DNA of 10,866 bases from Seiridium cupressi (GCA_036674765.1 JARVKI010000224.1:1-10866); one strand, 5' to 3'. Positions 1-8,511 are shown, counted from the first letter of the stretch. Numbers and translations: made by a program. The notes: generated from the sequence alone by a model not told the origin.

Positions 1-45
1 ATATATTATTTTAAAGTTTATTTTAACGATAATATATTCGTTATA
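1..45 (+). repeat. 3' end of the outer element's 5' LTR
   Basis: These 45 bases match the reverse complement of 461-505, the corresponding LTR end of the inner element, with four differences that are all transitions. The LTR ends ...GTTATA here, where the inner 5' LTR still reads ...GTTACA, so the canonical CA end has become TA by a RIP-type change. The rest of this LTR is to the left of the window. Confidence 0.8.
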
Positions 46-113
46 TTTTAATTATTTTTATTTAAATACGTATTTTAGTTTAAAGATTATTAAATAATAC
101 TTTATAAACGATA
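46..113 (+). other. Leader of the outer element, primer-binding site not recognisable
   Basis: Sequence between the LTR end and the gag frame. It is closely similar to the inner element's leader (7420 downward on the - strand), including the shared block TTTAAATACGTATT. A primer-binding site should begin within a few bases of the LTR end, but no clear TGG-initiated tRNA complement can be read. Either RIP has changed it or the element uses another priming mode. Confidence 0.45.
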
Positions 114-460
114 ATAACATTTTAAAATCCTAACGAAAGCAGTATTAAAAACTTAACTAGCAGACTTAACGCTTTACGCATAATATATTAAATATAATAA
201 TAATAATAAGAATTAACAATATAACTAGGCAACTTTTAATAAGCTTATAATAACGTCCGCAGCGATAATTAACAGCTTATTAAGCAGATTACGGCCATTT
301 TTATTATAATACCCGTCGCTAATAAAACTAATTATAAAATGCCAGCACCGCAGTTTTATAACGGTAAGGACGATAGCGTTTAAAGATTTTTTACCCAGGC
401 AAAAGCATATTTACGCTTTTATAAAGATAATATTAATAGTAACTCCGATAAAATATTATA
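114..460 (+). pseudogene. gag: Outer gag, N-terminal and first capsid part (interrupted)
   Basis: Reading frame in phase with position 339. From the ATG at 339 it reads MPAPQFYNGKDDSV, one stop, then RFFTQAKAYLRFYKDN, ending at KILY at 460. This matches the typical opening of a Ty3/gypsy capsid domain (a P-x-F-x-G-x start, then an F-x-x-Q-x-x-x-Y-x-R-F block). The frame is also gag-like upstream of 339, back to about 114, where ATA may be a mutated ATG, so 339 is probably an internal methionine. Five consecutive TAA codons at 195-209 look like a former CAA (glutamine) run. The gene is cut at 460 by the inner element and continues at 7852. This part is less mutated than the pol region of the same element. 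Confidence 0.75.
195..209 (+). repeat. (TAA)5 run, probably a former CAA glutamine tract
   Basis: Five tandem TAA triplets lie exactly in the outer gag frame. CAA to TAA is the preferred RIP change, so the simplest reading is a polyglutamine stretch of gag turned into five stop codons. A plain microsatellite cannot be excluded. Confidence 0.5.
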
Positions 461-891
461 TATAACGAATATATTATCGTTAGGATAAACCTTAAGATAA
501 TATATTAATATTAGGTTTATATTAATAAAGTACGTAATATAAAATAAGAATATTAAATTTTAAAAAATAAAAATATAATCGTTAAAGCTTAATAAACCTT
601 ACTTATAAGTAAATAAATATTTAAATTAATTATTAAAGTAATAATTATTTATATAAAAAATCCTTTTAGTTATATATTTATTTATTCCTTTATTAATATT
701 TTGTAAAAGCGTTAAAAGCGTATAGCTTTTATCGTTTTTAAAGTTATAAAAGCGCCGCGCTCCCGTCGCTTTTAATTACGTAACTTAAATATTTATATTC
801 CCGTTTAATAAGATTATTATAATAGTAATTAGCTGTTTAAATCTTTATTCCCTATATAAAGCCTTGCCTTTAACTTATATTTATAATATTA
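461..891 (-). repeat. 3' LTR of the inner element
   Basis: 431 bp, colinear with 7421-7851 with no gap; I count 47 differences, all C/T or G/A. Its outer end reads TATAAC where the partner reads TGTAAC. The other boundary at 891 is fixed by the end of similarity and by a purine run immediately upstream in element orientation. A GC-rich block at 748-773 with the inverted arms AAAAGCG and CGCTTTT is unchanged between the two LTRs. This copy is more A/T-rich than its partner over the block 700-890. Confidence 0.93.
748..773. repeat. GC-rich inverted repeat in the inner 3' LTR
   Basis: Arms AAAAGCG (748-754) and CGCTTTT (767-773) flank a 12-base GC-rich loop. The same sequence is present unchanged at 7708-7733 in the other LTR. 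It contains CpG but no CpA or TpG, which is enough to explain why RIP left it alone. A role as a structured RNA or protein site is possible but not shown. Confidence 0.5.
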
Positions 892-893
892 AA

Positions 894-904
894 TCTCTTT
901 TTTT
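894..904 (-). other. Polypurine tract of the inner element
   Basis: On the - strand this reads AAAAAAAGAGA, ending two bases before the 3' LTR begins at 891. Position and composition fit the polypurine tract that primes plus-strand DNA synthesis in LTR retrotransposons, and it confirms both the element's orientation and the LTR boundary. Confidence 0.7.
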
Positions 905-1558
905 AATCGTTTTAACCCTTTAAAATTAAGTTATATAAATAAGCTTTATTACTTATATTATTAGTTTAATAAGTTTCCTTTTTATTTATATTTTAATAAT
1001 ATATATTTATTATATTAAATTCGATTAAATACGTTATTATACGAAAAACTCGTAAATACGTTTTTTTAATCCGAATTATTAATAAGTTCGGTACTTTTAC
1101 CATTATACCTTATATTTACTACTTTAAACGGAAGCTTAAATGCAAAATAATCGCGAAGTCTTCCCGTTATTAAAATTATACTAAGTCGCGAAAATAATGT
1201 AACGGGGTTCTAATATCGAGCTTTTTAAAAAAACTTTTTACTTATTATAATAAGTTAAACGTTAAAAAAAGCGAAGCAAATAAAGACCTAGTGTAATTAC
1301 ATTAAAAGATAACCGAGATTTAGGCGTAGCTTTTAATTGCCTTTAATCGTTTATCGCGGATCCGTAAGATTCGGGGTTATATAAAAAAGAAAAGTCTAAA
1401 ATTAGCGGAACGGGGTATACTAAAGTTGGATAAAAAGGACGACGCCCTTTTTGCCTTAGCTAGTTATAAGCATTATATCGTAAATAATATCCGCTTATTA
1501 AGCGTTTTTAACAAGCTAGATTAGGCCTTTTTTAGTTTCGGGGAGGAGTTTATAAAGC
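905..1558. other. 3' internal region of the inner element, coding content unclear
   Basis: About 650 bp between the pol stop (1559-1561) and the polypurine tract. From 905 to about 1080 it is plain A/T-rich sequence in which I see nothing. From about 1081 it is less mutated than its surroundings and keeps several CpA and TpG pairs. The + strand frame in phase with 1081 is fairly open here (see the separate entry). The - strand continuation of the chromodomain frame is also partly open, broken by stops that could all be former Trp or Gln codons, so a longer pol C-terminus is a second possibility. Confidence 0.4.
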
Positions 1559-1608
1559 TTAGCCCTTTATCGCTTTTAAGCGGCGCTAATACTCTTTTAA
1601 AACCTTAA
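1081..1608 (+). pseudogene. Possible antisense ORF relic between pol and 3' LTR
   Basis: On the + strand, in phase with 1081, 175 codons precede the TAA at 1606-1608 with seven internal stops; the last 92 codons (from 1330) hold only one, a TAG at 1522-1524. Given how stop-rich other frames are, this is unusually open. Several stops are of the TAG/TAA type expected from former TGG. The product is not recognised; the tail reads FFSFGEEFIKLSPLSLLSG. It runs opposite to the inner element's own genes and overlaps the end of the chromodomain frame by about 50 bases. Antisense ORFs in this position are known in some plant Ty3/gypsy elements. Here the coding status is an inference, because the opposite strand is also partly open. 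Confidence 0.3.
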
Positions 1609-2020
1609 AGTGCCGCTTAAAATGCTTTATAAGTTTTTAAGTATTTTTTAAATATAAGTAATCTTTTTATTTAATTAAATATTAAAGGCCTTTTCCTTTT
1701 TTACGGTGTTTTAATATTTTTTTTACTTTGTATTTTTATTAATTAATTTTTATTTTTAACGTTATATCGACTTTAATGTTTTTAAATATTAATTTAAATA
1801 AAAATACGTATATAATAAAATAGTTTTATATTATTTTAAATAGCGATAATTTAAAGTTAACTTTTAAAATAACTTTATCGATTTTAAATAGTTTAAATTT
1901 TTTAAAATCCAATTTATTATTAAATCGTTTTATTTTAATATTTTTACGTAATAAATAAACTTTATTTCTTTTTATAAAAGTTAATATTTTAATTTTTTTT
2001 TATTATAATATTATTTTATT
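1559..2020 (-). pseudogene. pol: Inner pol C-terminus: integrase tail and chromodomain
   Basis: This is read on the - strand in a frame one step away from the upstream pol frame. It begins with the integrase C-terminal region (NKVYLLRKNIKIKR, then NKLDFKKFKLFKIDK, the typical GPF-type barrel of gypsy integrases). At 1732-1619 it enters a chromodomain: YKVKKILKHRKKGKGL, stop, YLIK, stop, KDYLYLKNT, stop, KLIKHF. The stops fall where chromodomains carry Trp or Gln (…W-K-x-Y… and …N-T-W-E…), fitting TGG/CAA mutation. Chromodomains of such integrases bind modified histones and steer integration into heterochromatin. The frame ends at TAA 1561-1559. Confidence 0.82.
1993..2001 (-). other. Homopolymer run, likely site of a frameshift in pol
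   Basis: Nine T on the + strand (nine A in the coding strand) lie close to where the integrase frame (codons with lowest base in phase with 2155) gives way to the chromodomain frame (in phase with 1706). A one-base slip in or near this run would join the two. The exact position within about 1990-2040 cannot be fixed by eye. Confidence 0.45.
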
Positions 2021-2960
2021 CGTTATTAAAAAAATAAAAGTTTTTATTATAAAGATTATTATAATAATTAAAGTTTATTAACGTATTTAATGGTTTTAAG
2101 CGCTTATTCGCCGTAAAATAATTCTTTAATAATATTAAAGTTATATTTAAAATTAGCGTAAAATAATAACATTTTAATAAGCTCGCTAATCGCGTTATTA
2201 TAAGCGAATTATATAATAAATAATAATTATATTTAATTATTTTATTTATAATTAACGTAATACTATAAATATTATTTAAATATTTAATTTACTCGTTTTA
2301 TTTATCCGTTTATTTATAAATAAAACGCCGTAAATAGTTTATATTTAATTTTTAATTATAATATAAAGGATTATTAAAATTTTAACGTAAAAAACTTATT
2401 TTTATTAAAGATAAATTTATTTAATAACTTATATTAATTAATTATAATTTTAAAAATAACGTAAGCGAGTTTTATAACGTTATTTACTTTTTTATATAAG
2501 ATAAAATACTTATATTTCGTAAGTTATTCCGTAATAATAAAAATATTATTATATTTTACGTTTATTATTAATTCTTTTAATAATAGTAATTTAATAATAA
2601 AGTTTATAACGACCGATTTTTAAACTTTATTAGGTGGTATTATTAATTATAATTCTTTATATAATTTATATCGAAATGCTTTAGCTTTATTATAAAGATC
2701 GCAGTTTTTAATAATTTTAAAAACACGTTATTTTAAGTTTTCGCGATTAAATTACTGCTAAATCCTTTTAATAGTTTTAAAAATTTTTATATACCCGTTA
2801 AATAATAATTTATAATATTTTTTAATAAATCCTTTTCGTAATTTTAAAGGTATTTATAATTTTTTATTATAATATATTTTATTTTTAAATTTTTTTATTT
2901 TATATTTATATATTAAGTTTTAAAATTAAAGTTTAATAATATAATTAATCTTTTTAACTT
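2021..2960 (-). pseudogene. pol: Inner integrase (DDE core, degraded)
   Basis: The - strand frame continues from RNase H without a shift. The HHCC zinc domain is visible with its histidines read as Tyr (FNGYIKIFKTIKRI) and the cysteine pair as CDLY at 2703-2692. The catalytic core follows: VVINFIIKL with the first Asp as Asn (2602-2604), FIFNKNKFF with the second Asp as Asn (2404-2406), and INGxIKRVN with the Glu as Lys (2296-2298). PFYANF, typical after the core of fungal gypsy integrases, is at about 2163-2147. All three catalytic acids are lost by G-to-A changes in the coding strand, so the enzyme cannot work. Order and spacing are normal for Ty3/gypsy. Confidence 0.9.
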
Positions 2961-3059
2961 ATATTTCTTAAATAGTTACGCGGTTAATAACGTATATATT
3001 TATAATTAATATAAAGTTTCCTTTTTTATTAATCGTAAAGATAATATATATTTCTTTAG

Positions 3060-3480
3060 GCGCTTTTTAAAAGTGGTCCGATTTACGACTTAACGCGTCG
3101 GCTTTTCCGTTTTTTAATCCTTTTCGATAAATAATAATAAAATTAAAATCTATTAAAAACTTTAACTATCGTATTTACCGTTTATTAAGTTTTTTATTAT
3201 TAATAAATAATATTAAGTTTTTATAATTAATATAAATTTTAATTTAATATATTATTTTATTAAAGTAGTGCTTTTATTTTTTAAATGTTTTAATAATTAT
3301 TATTAGCTTTTTATCGTAAATTTAGTAATTAAGCTTTAATCCGTTAAGTTTTTTAAAGTAATAAGCGATTAAGTGTAATTTTTTATCGTCTTTTCGTTAG
3401 CTAAGTTAGCCGCCGATCGCGTAATCCGATACGTCGGTTTCGACCTTAAATTCTTTATTAAAGTCGGTTATAATTATAAT
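3060..3480 (-). pseudogene. pol: Inner RNase H domain (degraded)
   Basis: It reads FKVETDVSDYAIGG (first catalytic Asp intact at 3433-3435), then IAYYFKKLNG, YDKKL where the catalytic Glu of the usual YDKEL is Lys, YINYKNL where the third Asp is Asn, and GKADALSRKSDH with the last Asp intact at 3097-3099. This is the standard Ty3/gypsy RNase H series that removes RNA from the RNA/DNA hybrid during reverse transcription. It is in the same frame as protease, RT and integrase. It is among the better preserved stretches of this pol, although two of the four acids are lost. Confidence 0.9.
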
Positions 3481-3729
3481 AAGTTTTTTTATTATTTTTT
3501 TTTTAAATTTTTTAAACGTTTATTATTCGGTATAAATTTATTAAAATAATAAATCCTTTTTAATTAAGTTTATTAATAAGCTTTTTACTTTTGCGAAGCT
3601 AAAGATAAATATTTTATAATAATTCGCTAATTTTAAAAAGGATCGTATATTTATAACGTTTTAAAGCGTTAGTTATTCTTTAATTATTATTATTTTAAAA
3701 TCCTTTATTTAAACTTCTTTTAAAAATAT

Positions 3730-4400
3730 TACGTATTTTATAAAAGTGACTTTTTATTAATAAAATTTACTTTTTTTTAAGTTTATTAAAAGATTTATTT
3801 TTTATAATTTCTTAAATATTATTATAACGTATCGCTTATATTTTTTAATCGTATTTAAAAATATAAATATATTATTAAAATAAACTATTACGAATTTATT
3901 TAAAAAGTTTTATAATATTATATTAATTATATTTTAAAAGTTTATAAATATATTTATAAGTTTAAAAAGTATAATTAAATATTTAAAATATTTATATTTA
4001 TTACGGAATATTATCTTTTATTTATCGCTTTTTTTAATTTTAATTAATTTATATACGTTAAATAAGTTTAAGGCCATAAACTATTTAGCACCGTATAATT
4101 TATTTCGTAAATCTTTAATTAATAATAAAGGGTATTTATTTTTAATTATAATTTCGTTAAATTTCTAATAATCGATATAAGGCTTTTAATTAGGCTTTTT
4201 ATTTTTATTTTTTTTTAATTTAAAGAGTATTAAGTATTTTACAGGTAAAGTGGATTTTTTAATTTATCTTTTTAATAACATCTCGTTAAAGTACTTTTTA
4301 AGTGCTTTTTTATATTATAGCCGTACCGGGTAAATAAGTATAAAATGCGGTTTTATACCTTCCTTTAAAAATATTTCGTAATCGAACCTTATATATATTA
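3730..4400 (-). pseudogene. pol: Inner reverse transcriptase (degraded)
   Basis: The - strand frame shows the ordered RT blocks: ALKKYF, then LILFKLKKNKNKKP, then YIDYxKFNEIIIKNKYPL (the R-x-L-N-x-x-T block), then KLYGAK, stop, FMALNLFNVYKLI with the motif A aspartate as Asn at 4066-4068, then RNKYKYFKYLI, and finally VIVYFNNIFIF, in which YxDD has become YFNN at 3882-3871. All these are GAC/GAT to AAC/AAT changes. It would have copied the element's RNA into DNA. Frame and spacing match the outer copy: the distance from the protease catalytic codon to motif A is 807 bp in both. Confidence 0.93.
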
Positions 4401-4629
4401 ATAATTTTATATTTAGTTTTTTATTAAATAAGTTACTAAACTTTTTATATTTTTTAAATATTTCGTTTATAAATTTCGGTTTAATATCTTTAGTTATAAC
4501 GTAAAATTTAAATGTTTTAAACTTGCTTAAAAGTTTTTTTATTAAGCGTTATTTAAAAGTTAAGTCTCTTTTTAATATATTTTATTAAAATTAGCTTATA
4601 TTTTAATTTATTTAAGGATTATTAGCTTA

Positions 4630-4940
4630 TAACCAGGGTATTTTTAAAATTAAATCGTAATTTATAATTTTTATAATATTATACGTAAATCCTTTATTAT
4701 AATTTTAAATATAAATTTAAATATACGTAGTTTTTATATCAACGATTTTATTATTATACGTTATTAATTTTTTATTTATAATTTTAAATTAATAAGGCGT
4801 TTTCTTTTATTTTTATAATATTTAAAATTTATTAACGATTTATAACGAGATAAAATTTCCTTAAGCTTTTATATTAATTAAAGCTTTAATATTTTAATTT
4901 ATAATTTACACTTTAATTATAAAGTAGTTATATACGCTCG
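4630..4940 (-). pseudogene. pol: Inner aspartic protease (degraded)
   Basis: The active-site motif ALIDTGA is visible as ALINIKA, with the catalytic Asp read as Asn at 4873-4875, followed by GNFIS. The C-terminal flap/strand motif NYDLILKIPWL is at about 4663-4630 and keeps its Trp codon. This retroviral-type protease, about 80-100 residues from motif to motif, would have cut the Gag-Pol polyprotein. It is in one frame with RT, RNase H and integrase, and in the -1 frame relative to gag. Confidence 0.88.
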
Positions 4941-7358
4941 TTTTTATAATATATAAAAACTTAATATTTAACCGTTATTATCCCGTTATATACGGTTTTA
5001 ATCGTTTCTTAAACGTTTATCGCGTCGGTAATATCGTTATTATTTTTTTTTATTTTTTACTTTTTAATAAATAAAAGCGTAATTTATATATAAACTTTCC
5101 CGGCTTTAATATATTAAGGGTTTATCGTATTTTAATTCGTCGGCTTTTTACTTTATTTTTAATTTTGTAAAAATTCGTAGTATTACTTATATAAAAAGCG
5201 TTAGTCTTTTATTTTATTATTATATTTAAATCCGATTTATAATTTTATAAATTTATAATCCGATTTTTTCGCTACGTTATTTTTTAAACGCTTTTTCGAT
5301 TAATTTTTTAAAATCGTTTTTTTTTTCTTATTAACTTATAATAATATTAAGTAAAAGGGACTTTAATTTAATTAAAAGTCGTTTTACTTTATTATATTCT
5401 TTAATTTATCTTTAAGCTGAACTTTTCTTATTAACGTAAATTAAATATTCGTTAATCTTATATTAATCTTACGTTTATAACTTTAAAACGCGTTCGCGTA
5501 TTCTCCGCGGGTCGCTAATAATTACCGCGTATTTTTAAAGGTTTTTATAAATAATAATAACGTTTTTTACTTATCTTTTATTTTATAATGTTTTAATAGG
5601 GTTTAATTCTAGTTTTTTAAGGAAAAACCTATATTTTAATTTTTTTTTAAAGTATTAATTATATAATTAATCGATGTAATTAATTTAGGATATACTTATA
5701 TAATCTAAGTATTTTATTTTTAATTAAGCGTTGTTTTTAAATATTATATAAAGGGTATAAACGTTTTTAAACTTATCCTTTATAATAGCTTTTATTAAGA
5801 TATTTTTAAATTTTAAAGCGTTATAAAATGATTTTTTAAGGATAATTCCCGTTTTAAAGTCGTTTTAATATTTAACGGATTACCGTATTATAACGGGAAC
5901 TTTATTAATTCTTTTTTTAATTAATCGTAGTTTTAATATATCGGCTCGATTTAAATTCTTTTTTTCCTTTTATTACTGTTTTGTATAACGGATAATAACC
6001 TGGTTTTAGTTTAATTTATCTCCGCTTTTATCGGAATACGTAAGGTGTTTATAAGCGTTAATTCGTCGCTCCGCGGGGCTTCTTCTTATTACCGCGATGG
6101 TTTTAATAGCCGGTATTATAAAATACCATCTTATTCCGTCTTTATTTAACCTATGCGTTTCGCACTAATCGTTATAATATGCCGTTTAAAATAAGCTATC
6201 GTGCTTAACGAGTTTTTTTATAATAAGGTTAAATTATCATCCTTTTAAAACTAGCTTAAAGGGTCGTTTTTTTTTAAACGAGCGGTATTTATTAATAAAA
6301 TGTTTTATTTTCTTATAATTATAATACGTTATTAACTTTTTATTATACTTGCCGTTTTTTCGTTTTATAATATCGAGGTTTATAAGTTTATTATATTATT
6401 TATATAATATTTAATTTTTTTAATTATAATTTTAATTATTATATTTATTTTGCCGGGGTTTTTTTATATTAATAGTGGTACGGTTTTAATATTTTAAAGT
6501 TTATTTCTTTTCGGATTATTAAACGTATAATTAGTTATTAATACGTATTACAAGTTTTACATATTAAATAAAATCGGTAAATAAGTATAAAATCCTATTA
6601 ATTTTATCCTTAACTTTCTTTTTAAAACTTTAATAATATAATATAATACATATATTATCCGTATAATTTATATAAGCGGTAATCCGTTTAAATTTTATAA
6701 TATACACTAATATAAACGCTTTTTATTTAAGGTTTTTAAATTCTCGTTCGGCTTATTTCTTTTTATTAAGGTTTTAAAATAGTAATTTAAACGCCTTTTC
6801 GTATCCGGCGTAGGTTTTAAAGATCCTTTATACCTTCGTTTTATATTAACTTAGCATTTATTTATATTCGCTCGCTTTAAAGAAATACGGTTTAAACTAC
6901 GTAAAGGCGCGTCCTTTTAAAAAGGATGTTATATAGATAATTTTTTAAAGGTCGTTTTAAAAGCTTTTTATATAAAATAAATAGTAGGCGCGAATTTAAA
7001 TAAGATACCTTTTAAATCCTTCGGGCGTTTTATTATAAAATGCGGGAGTGTTAAATTTAAACTTATTAGTTTTTTAAATTAATATAATAATAATGTTAAT
7101 TACTCTTTTTATAACGGTATTTAAATCCTAAAATTCTTAAATAAGTTTAACTTTACGATTTTCTTCTCGTTAAAATCGCTTAATTTTTTTAAGAATATTC
7201 TTATATTATTTTTTAAAAACTTTAAAGTCGTTATTTCTATCGGAGTCGATATTTATAACTTAAATAAGGGATTTTTAAAGGGTTTATTTTTAAATAACCT
7301 TTGTAATTTCCTTCCCTTTTTTACTACCATTACCGTTATCCTTATTAACGGTAAATAT
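4940..7358 (-). pseudogene. gag: Inner gag, with capsid, zinc knuckle and long C-terminal region
   Basis: The - strand frame has its lowest codon base divisible by three. It may start near 7358, where ATA could be a mutated ATG. Order: a charged, probably helical N-terminal part (VINIDSDRNNDFKVFKK and after); the capsid from about 7052 (FNTPAFYNKTPEGFKRY, then SFLKGRAFT, stop, FKPYF); a CCHC zinc knuckle at 6326-6285; then about 450 more codons up to the protease. That last part includes YNDxCETHRLNKDGI near 6170 and KTIAVIRRSPAERRI near 6090. The capsid part differs from the outer element's gag, whereas everything from the zinc knuckle on matches it closely. A short alternative frame around 5260-4940 also looks partly coding, so the exact gag end is uncertain. 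Confidence 0.8.
6285..6326 (-). other. Inner CCHC zinc knuckle, cysteines mutated
   Basis: Fourteen codons read YYNYKKIKHFINKY, an exact C-x2-C-x4-H-x4-C layout in which all three Cys positions are Tyr (TGC/TGT to TAC/TAT) and the His is kept. The nucleocapsid knuckle would have bound the genomic RNA. Confidence 0.88.
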
Positions 7359-7420
7359 TTTATTAATATTATTTAATAACTTTTAAACCGGAATACGTAT
7401 TTAAATAAAAGTAATTAAAA
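7359..7420 (-). other. Leader of the inner element
   Basis: Sixty-two bases between the 5' LTR and the probable gag start, read on the - strand. It aligns with outer positions 46 to about 113. No confident tRNA primer-binding site can be read next to the LTR. Confidence 0.5.
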
Positions 7421-7851
7421 TGTAACGAATATATTATTATTAAAATAAACTTTAAGATAATATATTAATATTAAGTTTATATTAATAAGGTACGTAATAT
7501 AAAATAAAAATATTAAATTTTAAAAAATAAAAATATAATCGTTAAAATTTAATAAGCCTTATTTATAAATAAATAAATATTTAAATTAATTATTAAGGTA
7601 ATAATTATTTATATAAGAAATCCTTCTAGTTATATATTTATTTATTCTCTTATTAATATTTCGTAAGAGCGTTAAGAGCGTACGGCTCCTATCGCTTTTA
7701 AAACTATAAAAGCGCCGCGCTCCCGTCGCTTTTAATTACGTGACCTAAATGCCTGTATTCCCGTTTAATAGGATTATTATAATAGTAGTTAGCTATCTAA
7801 ATCCTTATTCCTTATATAAAGCCTTGCCTTTAGCCTGCGTTCGTAATATTA
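7421..7851 (-). repeat. 5' LTR of the inner element
   Basis: 431 bp, the partner of 461-891. It keeps TGTAAC at 7421-7426 (the CA end in element orientation), while the other end has TA in place of TG. It retains more G and C than the 3' LTR, for example around 7660-7850. The palindromic TTATATAA at 7812-7819 is a possible TATA element, but its orientation cannot be decided. Confidence 0.93.
7708..7733. repeat. GC-rich inverted repeat in the inner 5' LTR
   Basis: This is the same AAAAGCG...CGCTTTT arms and 12-base loop as at 748-773, identical in both LTRs although the flanking LTR sequence differs by many transitions. Confidence 0.5.
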
Positions 7852-8469
7852 TATATTACCGGATTTTTAAAAAATAACGCTTTTAAATAATTCGAATTAA
7901 TTATAAAGGATTACTTTAATTATAACGAAAACGATAAAAACGAAAAGATTAAAAAAGTTTTCGCTAATTATAATAAATTTAAACGGTGCCTTAAAATTAC
8001 CTTTAATAACTTAAATAAAATCCGTATAATAGAAAAAAAGCTTATATAATTTAAGTAAAAAAATTCTACGATTAAATACGTATTAAAATTTAAATAAATC
8101 GTTTTTAAAACCGAATAAAGCGACGATAACGCCTTTATAACGCTTTTTTACGTAAAATTTAAAAAGGGTATTAAAGATAAAGTTATTAAAAAAAATTAAT
8201 TAAAAAACCTCGACACTTATATTAAGAAAATTATTAAAATCGATAACCGTTTATATAAAAAATAACTTAAAAAGCGAGGATAATTAAAAAGATTACGAAT
8301 TAATACGTAAGTATAATTTTAAATTAATATTAATCGATTACGTTAAAATAATTAATAACGCTTAAAAAACGATTAACGCGGAAAAACGTCTTATAAAAAG
8401 TATAATAAACTTATAAACTTTAACGTTATAAAGCAAAAAAACGGCAGGCACGATAAAAAGTTAATAACG

Positions 8470-8511
8470 TATTATAATTATAAAAAAATAAAACACTTTA
8501 TTAATAAATAC
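8470..8511 (+). other. Outer CCHC zinc knuckle, cysteines mutated
   Basis: This reads YYNYKKIKHFINKY, the same C-x2-C-x4-H-x4-C layout as in the inner copy. All three Cys are read as Tyr and the His (CAC) is kept, so both copies have lost the knuckle by the same type of change. Confidence 0.88.

Larger units (their letters stand above)
1..460 (+). mobile_element. Outer Ty3/gypsy retrotransposon, left part
   Basis: This is the left portion of an LTR retrotransposon that is split by a second element at 461-7851 and continues at 7852. It holds the last 45 bases of the 5' LTR, an untranslated leader and the first part of gag. The assignment rests on three things: the LTR end and leader match the inner element base for base apart from transitions; a gag-like reading frame in phase with 339 runs up to 460; and the same gag is picked up again after the inner element. 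The left LTR is cut by the window edge, so the true start lies outside. Confidence 0.85.
461..7851 (-). mobile_element. Inner full-length Ty3/gypsy chromovirus-type retrotransposon
   Basis: A complete 7,391-bp element on the - strand, bounded by two 431-bp direct repeats (461-891 and 7421-7851). Read from right to left it carries gag, protease, RT, RNase H, integrase and a chromodomain, the Ty3/gypsy order. LTR ends are TG...CA in element orientation, with the leading TG mutated to TA. It sits within the gag of another copy of a related element in opposite orientation, so it inserted later. A 4-bp TATA lies on each side (457-460 and 7852-7855), but in such A/T sequence this is weak evidence of a target duplication. 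All reading frames are destroyed by transitions, so the element is non-autonomous. Confidence 0.93.

Noticed and set aside
853..860. TATATAAA as a + strand promoter
   Set aside because: The core is palindromic and A/T-rich, the element is transcribed from the - strand, and nothing downstream on the + strand supports a start.
461..891. CRISPR or tandem repeat unit because it recurs at 7421-7851
   Set aside because: There are only two copies almost 7 kb apart, flanking gag-pol with TG...CA ends and a polypurine tract; these are LTRs.
905..1080. Short open frames in A/T-rich sequence downstream of the polypurine tract
   Set aside because: Low-complexity translations (Lys, Asn, Ile, Leu, Phe) without any recognisable motif or support from a second copy.
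461..7851. A domesticated or still active retroelement gene
   Set aside because: Stop codons occur throughout every domain, and the catalytic acids of protease, RT and integrase are replaced.
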